Positions 53,396-63,493 are shown, counted from the first letter of the stretch. The stretch: DNA of 64,000 nt from Flavobacterium flabelliforme (GCF_017948675.1 NZ_JAGFBU010000001.1:434001-498000); one strand, 5' to 3'. The notes: generated from the sequence alone by a model not told the origin. Numbers and translations: made by a program.

Positions 53396-55408
53396 TCACC
53401 AAATTGTTATTCTGTCTTTCTTGGGCAAAAACATTTTATCACCAGTTTGTACATTAAATGCTTCATAAAAAGGTGTAGTATTCATTAGAGGACCATTCAC
53501 ACGCCAATTTGGTGGAGAATGAGGATTATTGTTAATCCACAAACGCAGGAACTCGTCTTTCATTTTTACTCTCCATATTTTGGCTATAGAAATAAAGAAA
53601 CGTTGGTCTGGAGTAAAACCATCAATTTTTGTATTGCTTTTCCCTTCTTCGGTCATTTTAAAGGCATCATAAGCAACTGCTATTCCAGCAATATCTGCCG
53701 TATTTTCGCCAACTGTCATTGCACCATTAATATGTAAATCGCCTAAAACGGTATAAGTACTATACAAATTGATAACCTGTTGTATTCTTGCCTTAAACTG
53801 AGCATAATCCTCTTTTGTCCACCAGTTTTTTAAGTTCCCATTCTTATCATATTGAGCACCTTGGTCATCAAAAGTATGAGTAATTTCGTGACCTATAACC
53901 ATTCCTATTCCTCCGTAGTTTAATGCATCATCTGCATTGTTATCAAAATATGGCGGTTGTAAAATACCTGCAGGAAAAACAATTTCATTTGCAGTAGGGT
54001 TATTATAGGCCGTAACTGTTGGAACTGTAGTAAACCATTCTGATTTATCGACTGCTTTGCCCAATTTTGCCAATTGAAATTGATTTGCAACTGAAGCCGC
54101 CGAAACCATATTCTCAAAATAAGTATTTCTAGCTATGTTTACTTTGCTATAGTCTTTCCATTTATCAGGATATCCTATTTTCTTAGTAATGGCAAACAAT
54201 TTTTCTTTAGCTTTTTGTTTCGTACTTTGACTCATCCATTCTAATTTATCAATCCTTTTGGCATACGCTTTTTGCAGATTATTCACGAGGACTAACATCC
54301 GTTTTTTAGCATCTTCTGGAAAATATTTCTTTACATACAATTCACCCAACGCTTCGCCTAAGTAATTGTCAACGACATTAGCCATTTTTTCTCCACGTTT
54401 TTTTTGAACAGCTTGACCCGAAAGCACTTTAGTATATTCAAATGAAGCATCTACAAAAGGTTTACTTAAATCATCTGAATATCTTTCTATAGCATTTGCT
54501 TTTAAGTAAATTTTCCAATTAGTAATGGGTATGGTTTTTAATAACTTATTAAGGTTATCATAATAGGCAGGTTGACCTACATTAATAGAATCAGTTTTTG
54601 CACCTAAATTATTTAAAAAAGTAGTCCAGCCAATATTGGGCTGTCTTTTTACAAGATCTGTGACAGCCATTTTATTATAATTGGCTTGCACATCTCGAAG
54701 TTCAACTTTTGTTTTATGCGAAACGGCGAGTTGTTTATCAATATCATAAACCAAATTAGCATTCTTTTTAGCCTCTATAGCATTACTACCTGTTTGTTGA
54801 AATAATGTAGAAAGGTATTTTTTGTACGCTTCCTGTATGGCAACAGTTGATGAATCTGATTTAAAATAATAGTCCCTGTCAGGCAAACCGATACCCGTTT
54901 GATAGATTTGGGCTATGTTCATACTACTATTTTTTTCATCGGGTGACACACCAAAACCTATAATAGAAGAATTGTCTACTTTTACTTGATCAACTACAAA
55001 GTTCATTAAAGAAGGTAAATCACTAATTGCATCAATTTTGGCAAGTAAAGGTTTGATAGGTGTATAACCACGTTTGTCAATAGTTACCGTATCCATACCT
55101 GATGCATAAAAATCTCCAACCTTTTGTGCTATACTTCCTGCTGAATTCTTGCTTTGCGAAATACTATCCAATATTCCTTGCAGACGCATTCGTTGTGGGT
55201 AATTCATAAACATATAAGCACCAACTCCAGATTGAGATGCAGGTATCTTTACAGAATCATACCATTTTCCATTTACATATTTAAAGAAATCATCACCAGG
55301 TCGCAATGTGGAATCTATTCCAGTGATAGCAATATTTTTTTCCCCTTGATGTTTGGAGCAAGCTGTAAAAGCTATGAATGCAATGAAGAGTAGTAATGAA
55401 TTTTTCAT
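53396..55408 (-). CDS. M13-family (neprilysin-type) zinc metallopeptidase lipoprotein
   Basis: A 670-aa lipoprotein (FTAC, Cys17). The M13 catalytic site is VIGHEITHTFDDQGAQYD (HExxH at about 508-512, then the third ligand Glu in ENTADIAGIAVAYDAF), with the C-terminal NNPHSPPNWRVNGPLMN and CxxW-like end characteristic of neprilysins, ending in FLPKKDRITIW. Endopeptidase acting outside the cytoplasm. Preceded by a 370-bp region and followed by a terminator, so monocistronic. Confidence 0.95.
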   Translation of the reverse strand: MKNSLLLFIAFIAFTACSKHQGEKNIAITGIDSTLRPGDDFFKYVNGKWYDSVKIPASQSGVGAYMFMNYPQRMRLQGILDSISQSKNSAGSIAQKVGDFYASGMDTVTIDKRGYTPIKPLLAKIDAISDLPSLMNFVVDQVKVDNSSIIGFGVSPDEKNSSMNIAQIYQTGIGLPDRDYYFKSDSSTVAIQEAYKKYLSTLFQQTGSNAIEAKKNANLVYDIDKQLAVSHKTKVELRDVQANYNKMAVTDLVKRQPNIGWTTFLNNLGAKTDSINVGQPAYYDNLNKLLKTIPITNWKIYLKANAIERYSDDLSKPFVDASFEYTKVLSGQAVQKKRGEKMANVVDNYLGEALGELYVKKYFPEDAKKRMLVLVNNLQKAYAKRIDKLEWMSQSTKQKAKEKLFAITKKIGYPDKWKDYSKVNIARNTYFENMVSAASVANQFQLAKLGKAVDKSEWFTTVPTVTAYNNPTANEIVFPAGILQPPYFDNNADDALNYGGIGMVIGHEITHTFDDQGAQYDKNGNLKNWWTKEDYAQFKARIQQVINLYSTYTVLGDLHINGAMTVGENTADIAGIAVAYDAFKMTEEGKSNTKIDGFTPDQRFFISIAKIWRVKMKDEFLRLWINNNPHSPPNWRVNGPLMNTTPFYEAFNVQTGDKMFLPKKDRITIW

Positions 55409-55555
55409 AATCTAAATTATTTCTATTAAAGTGTAGTAAAACGCTTGAAGTTTGATATTTTAAAATGTATATGCCTGGCATAGCTAATTTTAGCAGAACA
55501 ATATACGAATTCAGTTTTTAATTATAAAGTTTTTTGTTAGAATGGTTCCCACTTA

Positions 55556-55581
55556 CTTCAGAGAAATCTGAGGCTTTTTTT
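55556..55581 (+). terminator. Terminator-like hairpin without an obvious gene
   Basis: CTTCAGA-GAAA-TCTGAGG with a following T run, a relative of the tRNA terminator at 52121. No gene upstream on this strand ends nearby; it could be a relic of a duplicated terminator. Confidence 0.5.
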
Positions 55582-55778
55582 ATGTTCATTTTGAAAATTG
55601 ATTAAAAATTACCCATAAAGAAGTCACCAATTCGCACTTTCGTTCTAAAATTACTTTTTCATAAAAAATCTTATAACAATGACTGAAGTATTATATCAAT
55701 ATAAAATTTAAATGGTATTGTATAACAAAACAGCCTTTAAAAAGGGTAAATTTCGAATAATTTATTAATAATAAAATT

Positions 55779-56252
55779 ATGAGAAATTTTTCAATACTTC
55801 TAATATCACTTTTCTTTTTATCCTGTCAGCAAAAAGAAAACAAGCAAACTGCTAATAAAAGTTTGGATGTTAATCACAAAGAGAAAAAAATAGAACAGCA
55901 AAAAGAACAAAATAAACAAATAGATGACACCATCGCTATGAATTTTAAAAATCAAGAAGGTTTTTATATCGCAGAGGGCTCAATAGACTCTATTGATTCA
56001 AGAGTTTATCTAAAATTTAACAATGAAATTTTCAAACAGCTAGACGCAAAGATTGTCCCTACTACAGGAAAGGGAAACATCCGTTTCAACCAAATTATTT
56101 TCCCTGATAAAACCTCAGATGGCCCATTTGGAATGGATTTAAAAATTGACCTTAAACAAAAAGGAAATTATATTATAGTAATTGGACATTCATTAATGGC
56201 AGATAATCCTTTTTATGGAAAATTTAAAGTTCAGCTTGACGCAAAAAAATAG
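55779..56252 (+). CDS. Hypothetical lipoprotein
   Basis: A 157-aa lipoprotein (FFLSC, Cys16) with a Gln/Lys-rich linker and a compact C-terminal domain of beta strands (YIAEGSIDSIDSRVYLKFNN, TTGKGNIRFNQIIFP, GPFGMDLKIDL, NYIIVIGHSLMADN). No family recognised. Followed by a strong terminator. Confidence 0.75.
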   Translation: MRNFSILLISLFFLSCQQKENKQTANKSLDVNHKEKKIEQQKEQNKQIDDTIAMNFKNQEGFYIAEGSIDSIDSRVYLKFNNEIFKQLDAKIVPTTGKGNIRFNQIIFPDKTSDGPFGMDLKIDLKQKGNYIIVIGHSLMADNPFYGKFKVQLDAKK

Positions 56253-56300
56253 CAGAATAAAAAGCACCTTTTGATGGAGCTAATATATGTTAGAAAACCA

Positions 56301-56340
56301 AAAAAGATCAAACATTATTAAATGTTTGATCTTTTTTTTT
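56301..56340 (+). terminator. Intrinsic terminator (convergent genes)
   Basis: AAAAAGATCAAACATT / AATGTTTGATCTTTTT, 16-bp stem, 4-nt loop. Between the lipoprotein ending at 56252 and the PRC-barrel gene ending at 56386. Confidence 0.92.
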
Positions 56341-56385
56341 GCTACTTATATATAAGCAATTTAATCTTGTAAACTATAGGGATAA

Positions 56386-56898
56386 TTAGTGACCGTCAAA
56401 TTCTCTGCGGTTATAAAAAGCATCATTATCACTGTCAGAATCATCGCGAGACTTCTCATCAGGATAATAGGAATCAAATACTTTTTTTTCATAGTTCCTG
56501 TCAAAATTTTGCTCTCGATTATATCGTGTTGTTTTTCTAAAAGTATTATAATCTATACTATTAGCCATGACAATTTTTGTGTCTTTATTTATGGTTACAG
56601 ATCCAATAGGTATAATAATATGGCTATCTCCATCCTTATACATAAATTCATTTACACTTTCGTTTGTTATAGCTTCATGAACTTCATTTTTACTGTCTTC
56701 TATTAATCCTTTATCGACATTGACATCTAAATAAACTACGCGTTGCATATCTTTATTTACCCATAGATTGTCGACTTTACCAATAGTGCGGTTATCTGCA
56801 TCTACAATTTTCCAACCTCTTACGTCCGAATAGTCTGAAGACACTTTATAATCAGAAAGCTCATCTAGTCGGTATAAATTTTTAACTTTATTTTCCAT
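56386..56898 (-). CDS. PRC-barrel domain protein
   Basis: A 170-aa protein with one PRC-barrel-like domain (YKVSSDYSDVRGWKIVDADNR, TIGKVDNLWVNKDMQRVVYLDV, HIIIPIGSVTINKD) and a charged C-terminal tail. PRC-barrel domains occur in photosynthetic reaction-centre H, ribosome maturation and stress proteins; the isolated Bacteroidota version is often stress-related. Exact role unknown. Neighbouring short gene at 57097 runs in the same direction. Confidence 0.88.
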   Translation of the reverse strand: MENKVKNLYRLDELSDYKVSSDYSDVRGWKIVDADNRTIGKVDNLWVNKDMQRVVYLDVNVDKGLIEDSKNEVHEAITNESVNEFMYKDGDSHIIIPIGSVTINKDTKIVMANSIDYNTFRKTTRYNREQNFDRNYEKKVFDSYYPDEKSRDDSDSDNDAFYNRREFDGH

Positions 56899-57096
56899 AT
56901 CTCTTTATTTTTAATAGTATCAATTTATTTATTCTCTAAATCTTTTTACAGAAATTAATATGCTATCATTACTCTGTTGATAATTTCAGAGAATCTTTTC
57001 TGCCTATTTTCTTTAGCATGATACAAGCAAAGCAGCTATTAATTAACTATAAAATTTCACACTATATAGAGTGATTTATTTCTACAACTTTCCTAA

Positions 57097-57264
57097 TTAA
57101 TTTGCTGTAGTATCTACACTTGTAGTGTTTTCGATCACTGTTGTGTTTTGAACCTGCGTTCCATTATCTTTCAAAAAGATGAAATATACAAGCGCTGCTA
57201 TTAACACTATTGCTATAACCCACGGCCATATCGGCTTCTTTTTCTCAATTTTAATTTCTGCCAT
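57097..57264 (-). CDS. Small single-helix membrane protein
   Basis: A 55-aa protein (MAEIKIEKKKPIWPWVIAIV...) with a Lys-rich N-terminus and one membrane helix (about 14-31), then a short acidic tail. I take the ATG at 57264; a TTG 30 bases upstream gives an unsupported extension. Small proteins of this form often sit next to PRC-barrel or CsbD-like stress genes. No function assigned. Confidence 0.65.
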   Translation of the reverse strand: MAEIKIEKKKPIWPWVIAIVLIAALVYFIFLKDNGTQVQNTTVIENTTSVDTTAN

Positions 57265-57797
57265 AACTAATTTTTTATAATTATTAATATTCAACTTTTA
57301 TTTAAACTAAAGGTACAAATGAGTATGTATTACTAAGTATTTAATTTCAACTATAAATTACATAATTCCCAGCAACCTAAAAATTAACTATTTAATATAT
57401 TTTTGGAAAATTAAAGTTGAGAATCAAAAATTAAGATCAATGCTATTCTAATCTTAAACAAAGATTGAAATTAAAAACCCATATAAAATAACATACCAAC
57501 TATGAGTTCCCAAGGTTGAATTACAAAAAAATAGCCACAGATTAAATCTTTTGAATCATATTAAGCTGTGGCTAAAAATTTTAAACCCAAAGAAAGATGC
57601 ACTTAAAGCACATCGTTTTAAACTCAATTTATTGCCTATAAACACTCTTAAATCAATCAATTTTTATTCACCAAATAAAATTATCCGCACAAAATCAAAA
57701 GATTCTCGTAAAGCAATTCATAGGAACTTTTTTAAAACAACAGAAATAAACAAGTCGTAAAAGTTATTTAAATCGAAATCTCTTTTACTTTTACCAA
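57265..57797. other. 533-bp region without a supported gene
   Basis: A hairpin TAGCCACAG / CTGTGGCTA (57532-57574) is flanked by T-rich DNA on the minus strand and could end a transcript. A 69-codon open frame at 57551-57760 is rejected as a gene (see noticed_but_rejected). The rest is AT-rich with no motif. Confidence 0.5.
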
Positions 57798-58496
57798 ATG
57801 TTAGAAATTCTTTACCAAGACGAATATATTATAGCCATTAATAAACCCAGTGGATTGCTGGTTCACAAATCATTTTATGCACGCGATGCTAAAGTGTACG
57901 CCATTCAAGAATTGAGAAATCAAATTGGAGGGCAACACGTATATCCTATTCATCGGTTAGATCGTAAAACATCTGGTGTCTTGTTATTTGCTTTAGATAA
58001 AGCCGTTTTAAAAATTATGAATGATAGTTTTGCCACGCGTGAAGTCGAAAAAAAATATTTAGCCATTTTACGCGGTTGGTCACCTGAAGAACTAACAATT
58101 GATTATGACTTAACCAACGACGATGACATTACACAAAATGCAGTAACCTACTTTCATCGTTTACAAAATACTGAAATTGCTTTAGAATTTAATAACAAAC
58201 CAACTTCACGCTATTGTTTGGTAGAAGCGATTCCAGAAACGGGACGCATGCATCAATTGCGAAAACATTTCAAGCATATTTTTCATCCCATTTTAGGAAG
58301 TCGTCCTCATGGTTGTAACAAACAGAATAAATTATGGTTGGAGAATTATGAACTAAAAGGAATGATGCTTCATGCACACCAGTTAATTTTTAATCATCCC
58401 ATAAAAAACGAACAAATTATCTTGAATGCCAAGATTAATGAAGAGTTTATTAGAGTAGGAAACATTTTAAATCTAGATTTAAGTCAGTATCAATAG
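57798..58496 (+). CDS. truC: RluA-family pseudouridine synthase, TruC-like
   Basis: A 232-aa pseudouridine synthase. Catalytic motif HRLDRKTSGVLLF with Asp about residue 55, IAINKPSGLLVHKS at the start, and ETGRMHQLRKHFKHI and HAHQLIF. Length and the single catalytic domain without an S4 domain match TruC, which modifies U65 in tRNA-Ile and tRNA-Asp. Substrate is inferred from family. Confidence 0.9.
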   Translation: MLEILYQDEYIIAINKPSGLLVHKSFYARDAKVYAIQELRNQIGGQHVYPIHRLDRKTSGVLLFALDKAVLKIMNDSFATREVEKKYLAILRGWSPEELTIDYDLTNDDDITQNAVTYFHRLQNTEIALEFNNKPTSRYCLVEAIPETGRMHQLRKHFKHIFHPILGSRPHGCNKQNKLWLENYELKGMMLHAHQLIFNHPIKNEQIILNAKINEEFIRVGNILNLDLSQYQ

Positions 58497-58749
58497 AATC
58501 ATAATTTTTAAATGTTTTTCATATTGTATTATTTAAAACTCACGCCAAAATACTATTATTACTGAAAACTGATTCAATATCTATTCCCCAAAAATTAAAA
58601 AAAGCAAATTATAAATAGCGTCTTTTTTATTCCATGCAATTCCTCAAAATAATCTGCAGTTTTACATTTTTCTAAAAAATATACAGAAGAGATCAACAAT
58701 CATTATTTAATTTAAAACGAAACAGGCTGATAAGTAAGAAAAGTTTATC

Positions 58750-58757
58750 TACTTTTG
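58750..58757 (+). promoter_or_regulatory. -7 promoter element of the B12 operon
   Basis: TACTTTTG matches TAnnTTTG and lies just before the riboswitch, which places transcription start near 58763. No TTG at 19-21 bases upstream. Confidence 0.6.
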
Positions 58758-58764
58758 CCTTCGC

Positions 58765-58968
58765 AATGGTTTACCTATACTTTTCGGTATAGTTAACTAA
58801 GAGGGAATCAGGTGTAAATCCTGAACAAGCCCGTTACTGTAAGTTCCATGCAACATTTTGACAGATTTCTTTTAATAGTAAATCTTAACTTTTGCCACTG
58901 TTTTATCTGCATGATATAATGGGAAGGCGGTTCAAAATGGGAACAAGTCAGGAGACCTACCACTGCAA
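58765..58968 (+). promoter_or_regulatory. Cobalamin riboswitch
   Basis: Canonical cobalamin aptamer elements in order: GAGGGAATCAGGTG-TAAATCCTGAAC, GCCCGTTACTGTAAG, GGGAAGG near 58921 and AAGTCAGGAGACCTACCACTGC (58947-58967), including the B12 box. A hairpin TTGAAGCT / AGCTTTCAA at 58974-59006 follows and may be the expression platform. It lies upstream of a BtuB-like receptor, the expected target. Confidence 0.95.
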
Positions 58969-59076
58969 ATACATTGAAGCTTTCGCGGACCAGAGCTTTC
59001 AAACACAAAAATTCAGAATCATATTTGATTTTAATGAATTCAATTACATCTATTTTTTTTAAATAGCCACATTGTT

Positions 59077-61128
59077 ATGCACTTATGTAAATTAAGATTG
59101 TATCGTCTGTTACATGGTGGATTATTGTTGTTCGTATGGATTATATTTTCAAATCCAGTCGTTGCACAAAATAATCTTCCTGTACCTAAAAAAGAATCTG
59201 ATTCTTTAAAACCACATCCTTTGAGTGAGGTGATACTGTATTTAAATAAGCGAGAATTTAAAATCGAATCGCCTATGCCAGTTCAAATTTTATCTGGCAA
59301 GCAATTAGAAAAACTAAATAGCCTTTCTGTTGCTGATGCTATTCGATATTTTTCCGGTGTTCAACTTAAAGATTACGGCGGTATTGGCGGATTAAAAACA
59401 ATCAATGTTCGCAGTTTAGGGAGTGCACATACAGCGGTTTTTTATGATGGAATGACAGTAGGTAATGCGCAAAACGGACAAATAGATTTGGGAAAATATT
59501 CCCTTGATAATATAGAAGCCATAGAGTTATATAACGGCCAAAAATCCTCTATTTTTCAACCAGCGAGAGGTTTTTTTGCCTCTAACACACTCTTTCTTAG
59601 ATCGAAAACACCAGAATTTAAAAAGGATAAAAATACAAATGTGCGTACTGCATTAAAAACAGGCTCGTTTGGACTTTTTAACCCTTCCCTACTACTAGAA
59701 CAAAAGCTTTCTCAAAAAACCTCTTTTACTACGAGCGTAGAATGGACAAAAGCAGACGGACATTATAAATACCGTTATCAAAAAAAAGCCGGTTATGACA
59801 CAACAGCTGTAAGACAAAATGGCGACGTTGCAGCCTTTAGAGGAGAAATTTCATTCAACTCAAAGATTAGCGAAACAGCAAAAGCAAGCTTGAAATCCTA
59901 CTTTTATAATTCAGAACGAGGATTACCTGGGGCGATTGTAGCTAATAACTACGACCATATTCAGAGACAATGGGATAGTAATTTTTTTATTCACGGCTCT
60001 TATCAAAACTCATTTTCGGATGCATATGATTTACTAGCCAATGTGAAATTTAGCAAAGACTTTAGTCGTTATCTGGATCCAGATTACAAAACGCTAGAAG
60101 GTGCTCTAGACAACAAATACTATCAAAATGAATTTTATGCCTCAATTGTAAATCTTTACAAGATTAATAAATGGTGGAAAATAGCGCTAGCAACTGATTT
60201 TTCAATCAACACTTTAGAGGCTAATTTATATCGTTTCCCCTATCCTACCCGATATTCCTATCTCGGTGCTTTATCCAGTGAGATGCATTGGAATCGTCTA
60301 GATATTCAAGCCAATCTTTTAGATGCTTATGTAGATGAGCAAGTCAAATATTATCAGCAAGGAAAAAATCAGAATGTATTTTGTCCAGTACTCTCCGCTT
60401 CCTATCAACCCTTAGAAAATAAGAATTTCAGAGTGCGTGCTTTTTATAAGGAATCTTTTAGAATGCCAACTTTCAATGACTTGTATTATACTTTTATTGG
60501 CAACAGTTCCTTGAAACCAGAATTCACAACACAGTATAATTTTGGAACCACTTATTTGCTTGAACCTAGAAAATTTTTACAAACTGCCTCTTTTCAAGCT
60601 GATGTTTATTACAATCTTGTAAAGGATAAAATAATTGCCATGCCATCTTCTAATTTATTTCGATGGACAATGATGAATTTAGGAGAAGTTGAAATCAAGG
60701 GATTAGACATCAATTTTAATATGATTTTCAAACTACCCGCAGAAATAGCACTAGATCTAGGCCTCTCTTACACTTATCAAATCGCAAGAGACATTACTCC
60801 AAAAGGCAGCACCTACGGAGACCAAATTCCTTATATACCAAAAAATAGTGGAACACTAACCTCCAGCATTAACTGGAAAAAATGGCAACTAAATTATAGT
60901 TTTATTTATACTGGTGAACGTTACAGTCAGAAAGCAAATATACCAGTAAACTATGTGCAACCATGGTACACCAGTGATATGGCTGTAATTTGGGACGCTA
61001 CAATTTTAAAAAAACGTATAAAAATTGGTGCTGAAGTAAACAATTTAATGAATCAATATTATGATGTAGTCTTAAATTTTCCGATGCCTGGAAGAAATTA
61101 TCGATTAAACCTCGCTATTAATTTTTAA
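59077..61128 (+). CDS. btuB: BtuB-like TonB-dependent cobalamin receptor
   Basis: A 683-aa outer-membrane receptor: signal peptide (to VVAQ, about residue 31), plug domain (ADAIRYFSGVQLKDYGGIGG, INVRSLGSAHTAVFYDGM, NIEAIELYNGQ) and a barrel ending in NYRLNLAINF. It follows the cobalamin riboswitch and precedes a BtuG-like lipoprotein, so B12 or a B12 precursor is the probable ligand. No SusD partner. Repression by B12 through the riboswitch is expected. Confidence 0.92.
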   Translation: MHLCKLRLYRLLHGGLLLFVWIIFSNPVVAQNNLPVPKKESDSLKPHPLSEVILYLNKREFKIESPMPVQILSGKQLEKLNSLSVADAIRYFSGVQLKDYGGIGGLKTINVRSLGSAHTAVFYDGMTVGNAQNGQIDLGKYSLDNIEAIELYNGQKSSIFQPARGFFASNTLFLRSKTPEFKKDKNTNVRTALKTGSFGLFNPSLLLEQKLSQKTSFTTSVEWTKADGHYKYRYQKKAGYDTTAVRQNGDVAAFRGEISFNSKISETAKASLKSYFYNSERGLPGAIVANNYDHIQRQWDSNFFIHGSYQNSFSDAYDLLANVKFSKDFSRYLDPDYKTLEGALDNKYYQNEFYASIVNLYKINKWWKIALATDFSINTLEANLYRFPYPTRYSYLGALSSEMHWNRLDIQANLLDAYVDEQVKYYQQGKNQNVFCPVLSASYQPLENKNFRVRAFYKESFRMPTFNDLYYTFIGNSSLKPEFTTQYNFGTTYLLEPRKFLQTASFQADVYYNLVKDKIIAMPSSNLFRWTMMNLGEVEIKGLDINFNMIFKLPAEIALDLGLSYTYQIARDITPKGSTYGDQIPYIPKNSGTLTSSINWKKWQLNYSFIYTGERYSQKANIPVNYVQPWYTSDMAVIWDATILKKRIKIGAEVNNLMNQYYDVVLNFPMPGRNYRLNLAINF

Positions 61129-61152
61129 AAAAATAACCTAAAAAGTCAAATT

Positions 61153-62298
61153 ATGAAAACAACAAAAAAAATTTTAATTCTTCTGATAGTCGTAATAATC
61201 AGTTTTACTTCTTGTCAAGGTGATGATCCTATAATTAAAGAAGAAATAGTAGAACTTCCATCACAAACACCAACAGCGGTTGAGGGTTTCTATCTTTTGA
61301 ACGAAGGAAACATGAGTTCTAATAAAGCTTCATTAGATTATTATGATTACAAAACAGGAGTTTATAAACGAAACATTTACAGTCAAGCCAATCCAGAAGC
61401 TACGTTAGGGTTAGGAGATGTAGGAAATGACATTGCTGTTTATGGTAGTAAAATTTATGCCGTTATAAACAACTCAAATAAGGTTGAAGTGATGGACGCG
61501 AAAACTACAAAACGCCTAAAGGTTATTGATATAAAGAACGGACGTTACGTGACTTTTGGTAACGGGAAAGTATATGTGAGCTCTTATGATGGCGAAATAG
61601 GTTTAGATAACAACACTCCAAATGGTTTTGTTGCCGAGATTGACACGACCTCGCTAAACATAGGCAGAACAGTAAAAGTAGGCCGACAACCTGAAGGATT
61701 AGCCGTAGTGGGACAGAAACTATATGTTGCTAATTCTGGAGGATACAATCCTACTAATTATGAGAGAACCGTATCTGTAATTGATTTAAAAACATTTACA
61801 AAGACAAAAGATATTGATGTGGCTATTAACTTAAATCGTCTAAAAGTAGATAGTGAAGGCGATCTTTATGTAAGTTCTCGTGGAGATTATTATTCTATTG
61901 CCTCCAAATTATTTGTGATAGATTCAAAAACTGATTTAGTAAAAAAAACATTTGACATTGCCTGCGCAAATTTATGGATTGCCGGAGATCAAGCCTATGT
62001 AATTGGTTCAGAATTTAACTACACTACTTTCGAGAATGTAATTACTTACTCGCTCATAAACACAAAAACAGAAACCCTTTTACCGCAATCCTTTTTACCA
62101 AAATCTGTTAGCGATTTAATAACAACTCCCTACGGAATTGCGGTAGATCCAATATCATTTAACATTTATATCACCGATGCAGGAGATTATGTGTCTCCAG
62201 GAAAATTATACTGTCTTGATAAAGATGGAAACACAAAGTTTACAGTTACTACCGGTGATATTCCAGCTCATATTGCTTTCAAACAAAAATTCAAATAA
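61153..62298 (+). CDS. BtuG-like beta-propeller lipoprotein (DUF5074 type)
   Basis: A 381-aa lipoprotein (FTSC, Cys20) whose body is a series of YncE/NHL-like propeller blades (VEGFYLLNEGNMSSNKASL, IYAVINNSNKVEVMDAKT, VYVSSYDGEIGL, GRQPEGLAVVGQKLYVANSGG, LYVSSRGDYY, YNIYITDAGDY). In Bacteroides, BtuG is a surface propeller lipoprotein that captures B12 and hands it to BtuB; the adjacent receptor and riboswitch make this a homologue in role. Sequence-level identity to BtuG is not checked. Confidence 0.85.
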   Translation: MKTTKKILILLIVVIISFTSCQGDDPIIKEEIVELPSQTPTAVEGFYLLNEGNMSSNKASLDYYDYKTGVYKRNIYSQANPEATLGLGDVGNDIAVYGSKIYAVINNSNKVEVMDAKTTKRLKVIDIKNGRYVTFGNGKVYVSSYDGEIGLDNNTPNGFVAEIDTTSLNIGRTVKVGRQPEGLAVVGQKLYVANSGGYNPTNYERTVSVIDLKTFTKTKDIDVAINLNRLKVDSEGDLYVSSRGDYYSIASKLFVIDSKTDLVKKTFDIACANLWIAGDQAYVIGSEFNYTTFENVITYSLINTKTETLLPQSFLPKSVSDLITTPYGIAVDPISFNIYITDAGDYVSPGKLYCLDKDGNTKFTVTTGDIPAHIAFKQKFK

Positions 62299-62328
62299 CA
62301 ATTAATAACCCTTTAAGTAATTCTAAAA

Positions 62329-63441
62329 ATGAAAAAAATTCTATTTGCTTTGTCCCTAATCTTTACGTTGGCTGCTTGCTCTGATGACGAAATAGTCTCA
62401 CCAGAAATTGAAATCACAACACCTAGTGGTGGTTTTGCCGTTGATAAAATGCAATGGCTAAGAATCGCACCGGAATTAAAAAACGCCGACAACGCAACAT
62501 ATACTTGGTCTCTAGATGGTAAAGAAATTGCAAACACAGTTAATTTACTTTATACTTTTTCAGAAGCTGGATCTCATAACCTAGTTTTTAAAGTAAAAAA
62601 TGAAGGCGGAGAAAACTCAAAAACTTTTACAATAACGGTAAACGAAAAAAGCTACTTTAATAAAATAACTCGTGTATTTGATTATTTACCTGCACCTGGA
62701 CAATCCATTAACAAACTTCCTACTGCAACTGCTAACGACACTGATGAAACCATGCGTCTTGCAGCGGAAACAAAATTATCAGCCAATAATATGATTAGTC
62801 TTGGTGGTTTTGGTGGTTATGTAACTTTTGGTTTTGACCATACCATAATCAATAAAGAAGGAAATGATTTTATTGTTCTAGGAAATGCTTTTGAAAATAA
62901 TGCAGAACCAGGCATTATTATGGTTTCTTACGATGCAAACGGAAACGGTAAAGCTGATGATGAATGGTATGAAATTGCCGGTTCAGAATACAACAAACCG
63001 ACCACGATAAAAAACTATGAAATTACCTATTACAAACCAGAAAGTGAGCCAGTAAGCCCAATTGAAATGAATTACATCAAATGGACAGATAATCAAAACC
63101 AAACTGGATACATTTCTAAAAACCAATACAACAAGCAAAGTTATTATCCTTTATGGAAAGGTGCGACAGTGACATTCAAAGGAACTTTTTTAAAATCTAA
63201 TTTAGAGAAAAAGTCATTTTGGGTTACTCCTGCTTACGAATGGGGATATGCTGATAACTGGTCAAATATGGATGAGAAAGCTCAAATTGATATTAGTTGG
63301 GCTGTTGATAAAAATGGAAAATCTGTAAAATTAGCTGCAATTGACTTTATCAAAGTATACAGTTCTAATCGTGCGGAAAACAGTTCAACTGGTGAAGTTT
63401 CAACAGAAGTTTCTGGATTTACTGATTTAAATTTAAAATAA
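62329..63441 (+). CDS. PKD-domain surface lipoprotein of the B12 operon
   Basis: A 370-aa lipoprotein (LAAC, Cys17) with an N-terminal PKD/Ig-like domain (about 25-105: TTPSGGFAVDKMQWLRIAPE, TYTWSLDGKEI, GSHNLVFKVKNEGGENSKTFTITV) and a conserved C-terminal domain (VTFGFDHTIINKEGNDFIVLGNAFEN, MVSYDANGNGKADDEWYEIAGSEY, FIKVYSSNRAEN). It is third in the riboswitch-controlled operon, after btuB and the BtuG-like gene, so it may assist B12 capture, as auxiliary lipoproteins do in Bacteroides. Function inferred from context only. Confidence 0.82.
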   Translation: MKKILFALSLIFTLAACSDDEIVSPEIEITTPSGGFAVDKMQWLRIAPELKNADNATYTWSLDGKEIANTVNLLYTFSEAGSHNLVFKVKNEGGENSKTFTITVNEKSYFNKITRVFDYLPAPGQSINKLPTATANDTDETMRLAAETKLSANNMISLGGFGGYVTFGFDHTIINKEGNDFIVLGNAFENNAEPGIIMVSYDANGNGKADDEWYEIAGSEYNKPTTIKNYEITYYKPESEPVSPIEMNYIKWTDNQNQTGYISKNQYNKQSYYPLWKGATVTFKGTFLKSNLEKKSFWVTPAYEWGYADNWSNMDEKAQIDISWAVDKNGKSVKLAAIDFIKVYSSNRAENSSTGEVSTEVSGFTDLNLK

Positions 63442-63460
63442 ATTTTACTCTATATCAAAT

Positions 63461-63493
63461 AAAAAAAGCTTCAGAAAAACTGAAGCTTTTTTT
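63461..63493 (+). terminator. Terminator of the B12 operon
   Basis: AAAAAAAGCTTCAG / CTGAAGCTTTTTTT, 14-bp stem with a 5-nt loop, 20 bases after the stop of the last gene. It shares the AGCTTCAG core with the tRNA terminator. Confidence 0.92.

Noticed and set aside
57551..57760. 69-codon plus-strand open frame in an AT-rich gap
   Set aside because: Lys/Asn-rich composition with no motif, overlaps the hairpin at 57532-57574 and lacks a clear promoter or ribosome-binding context.
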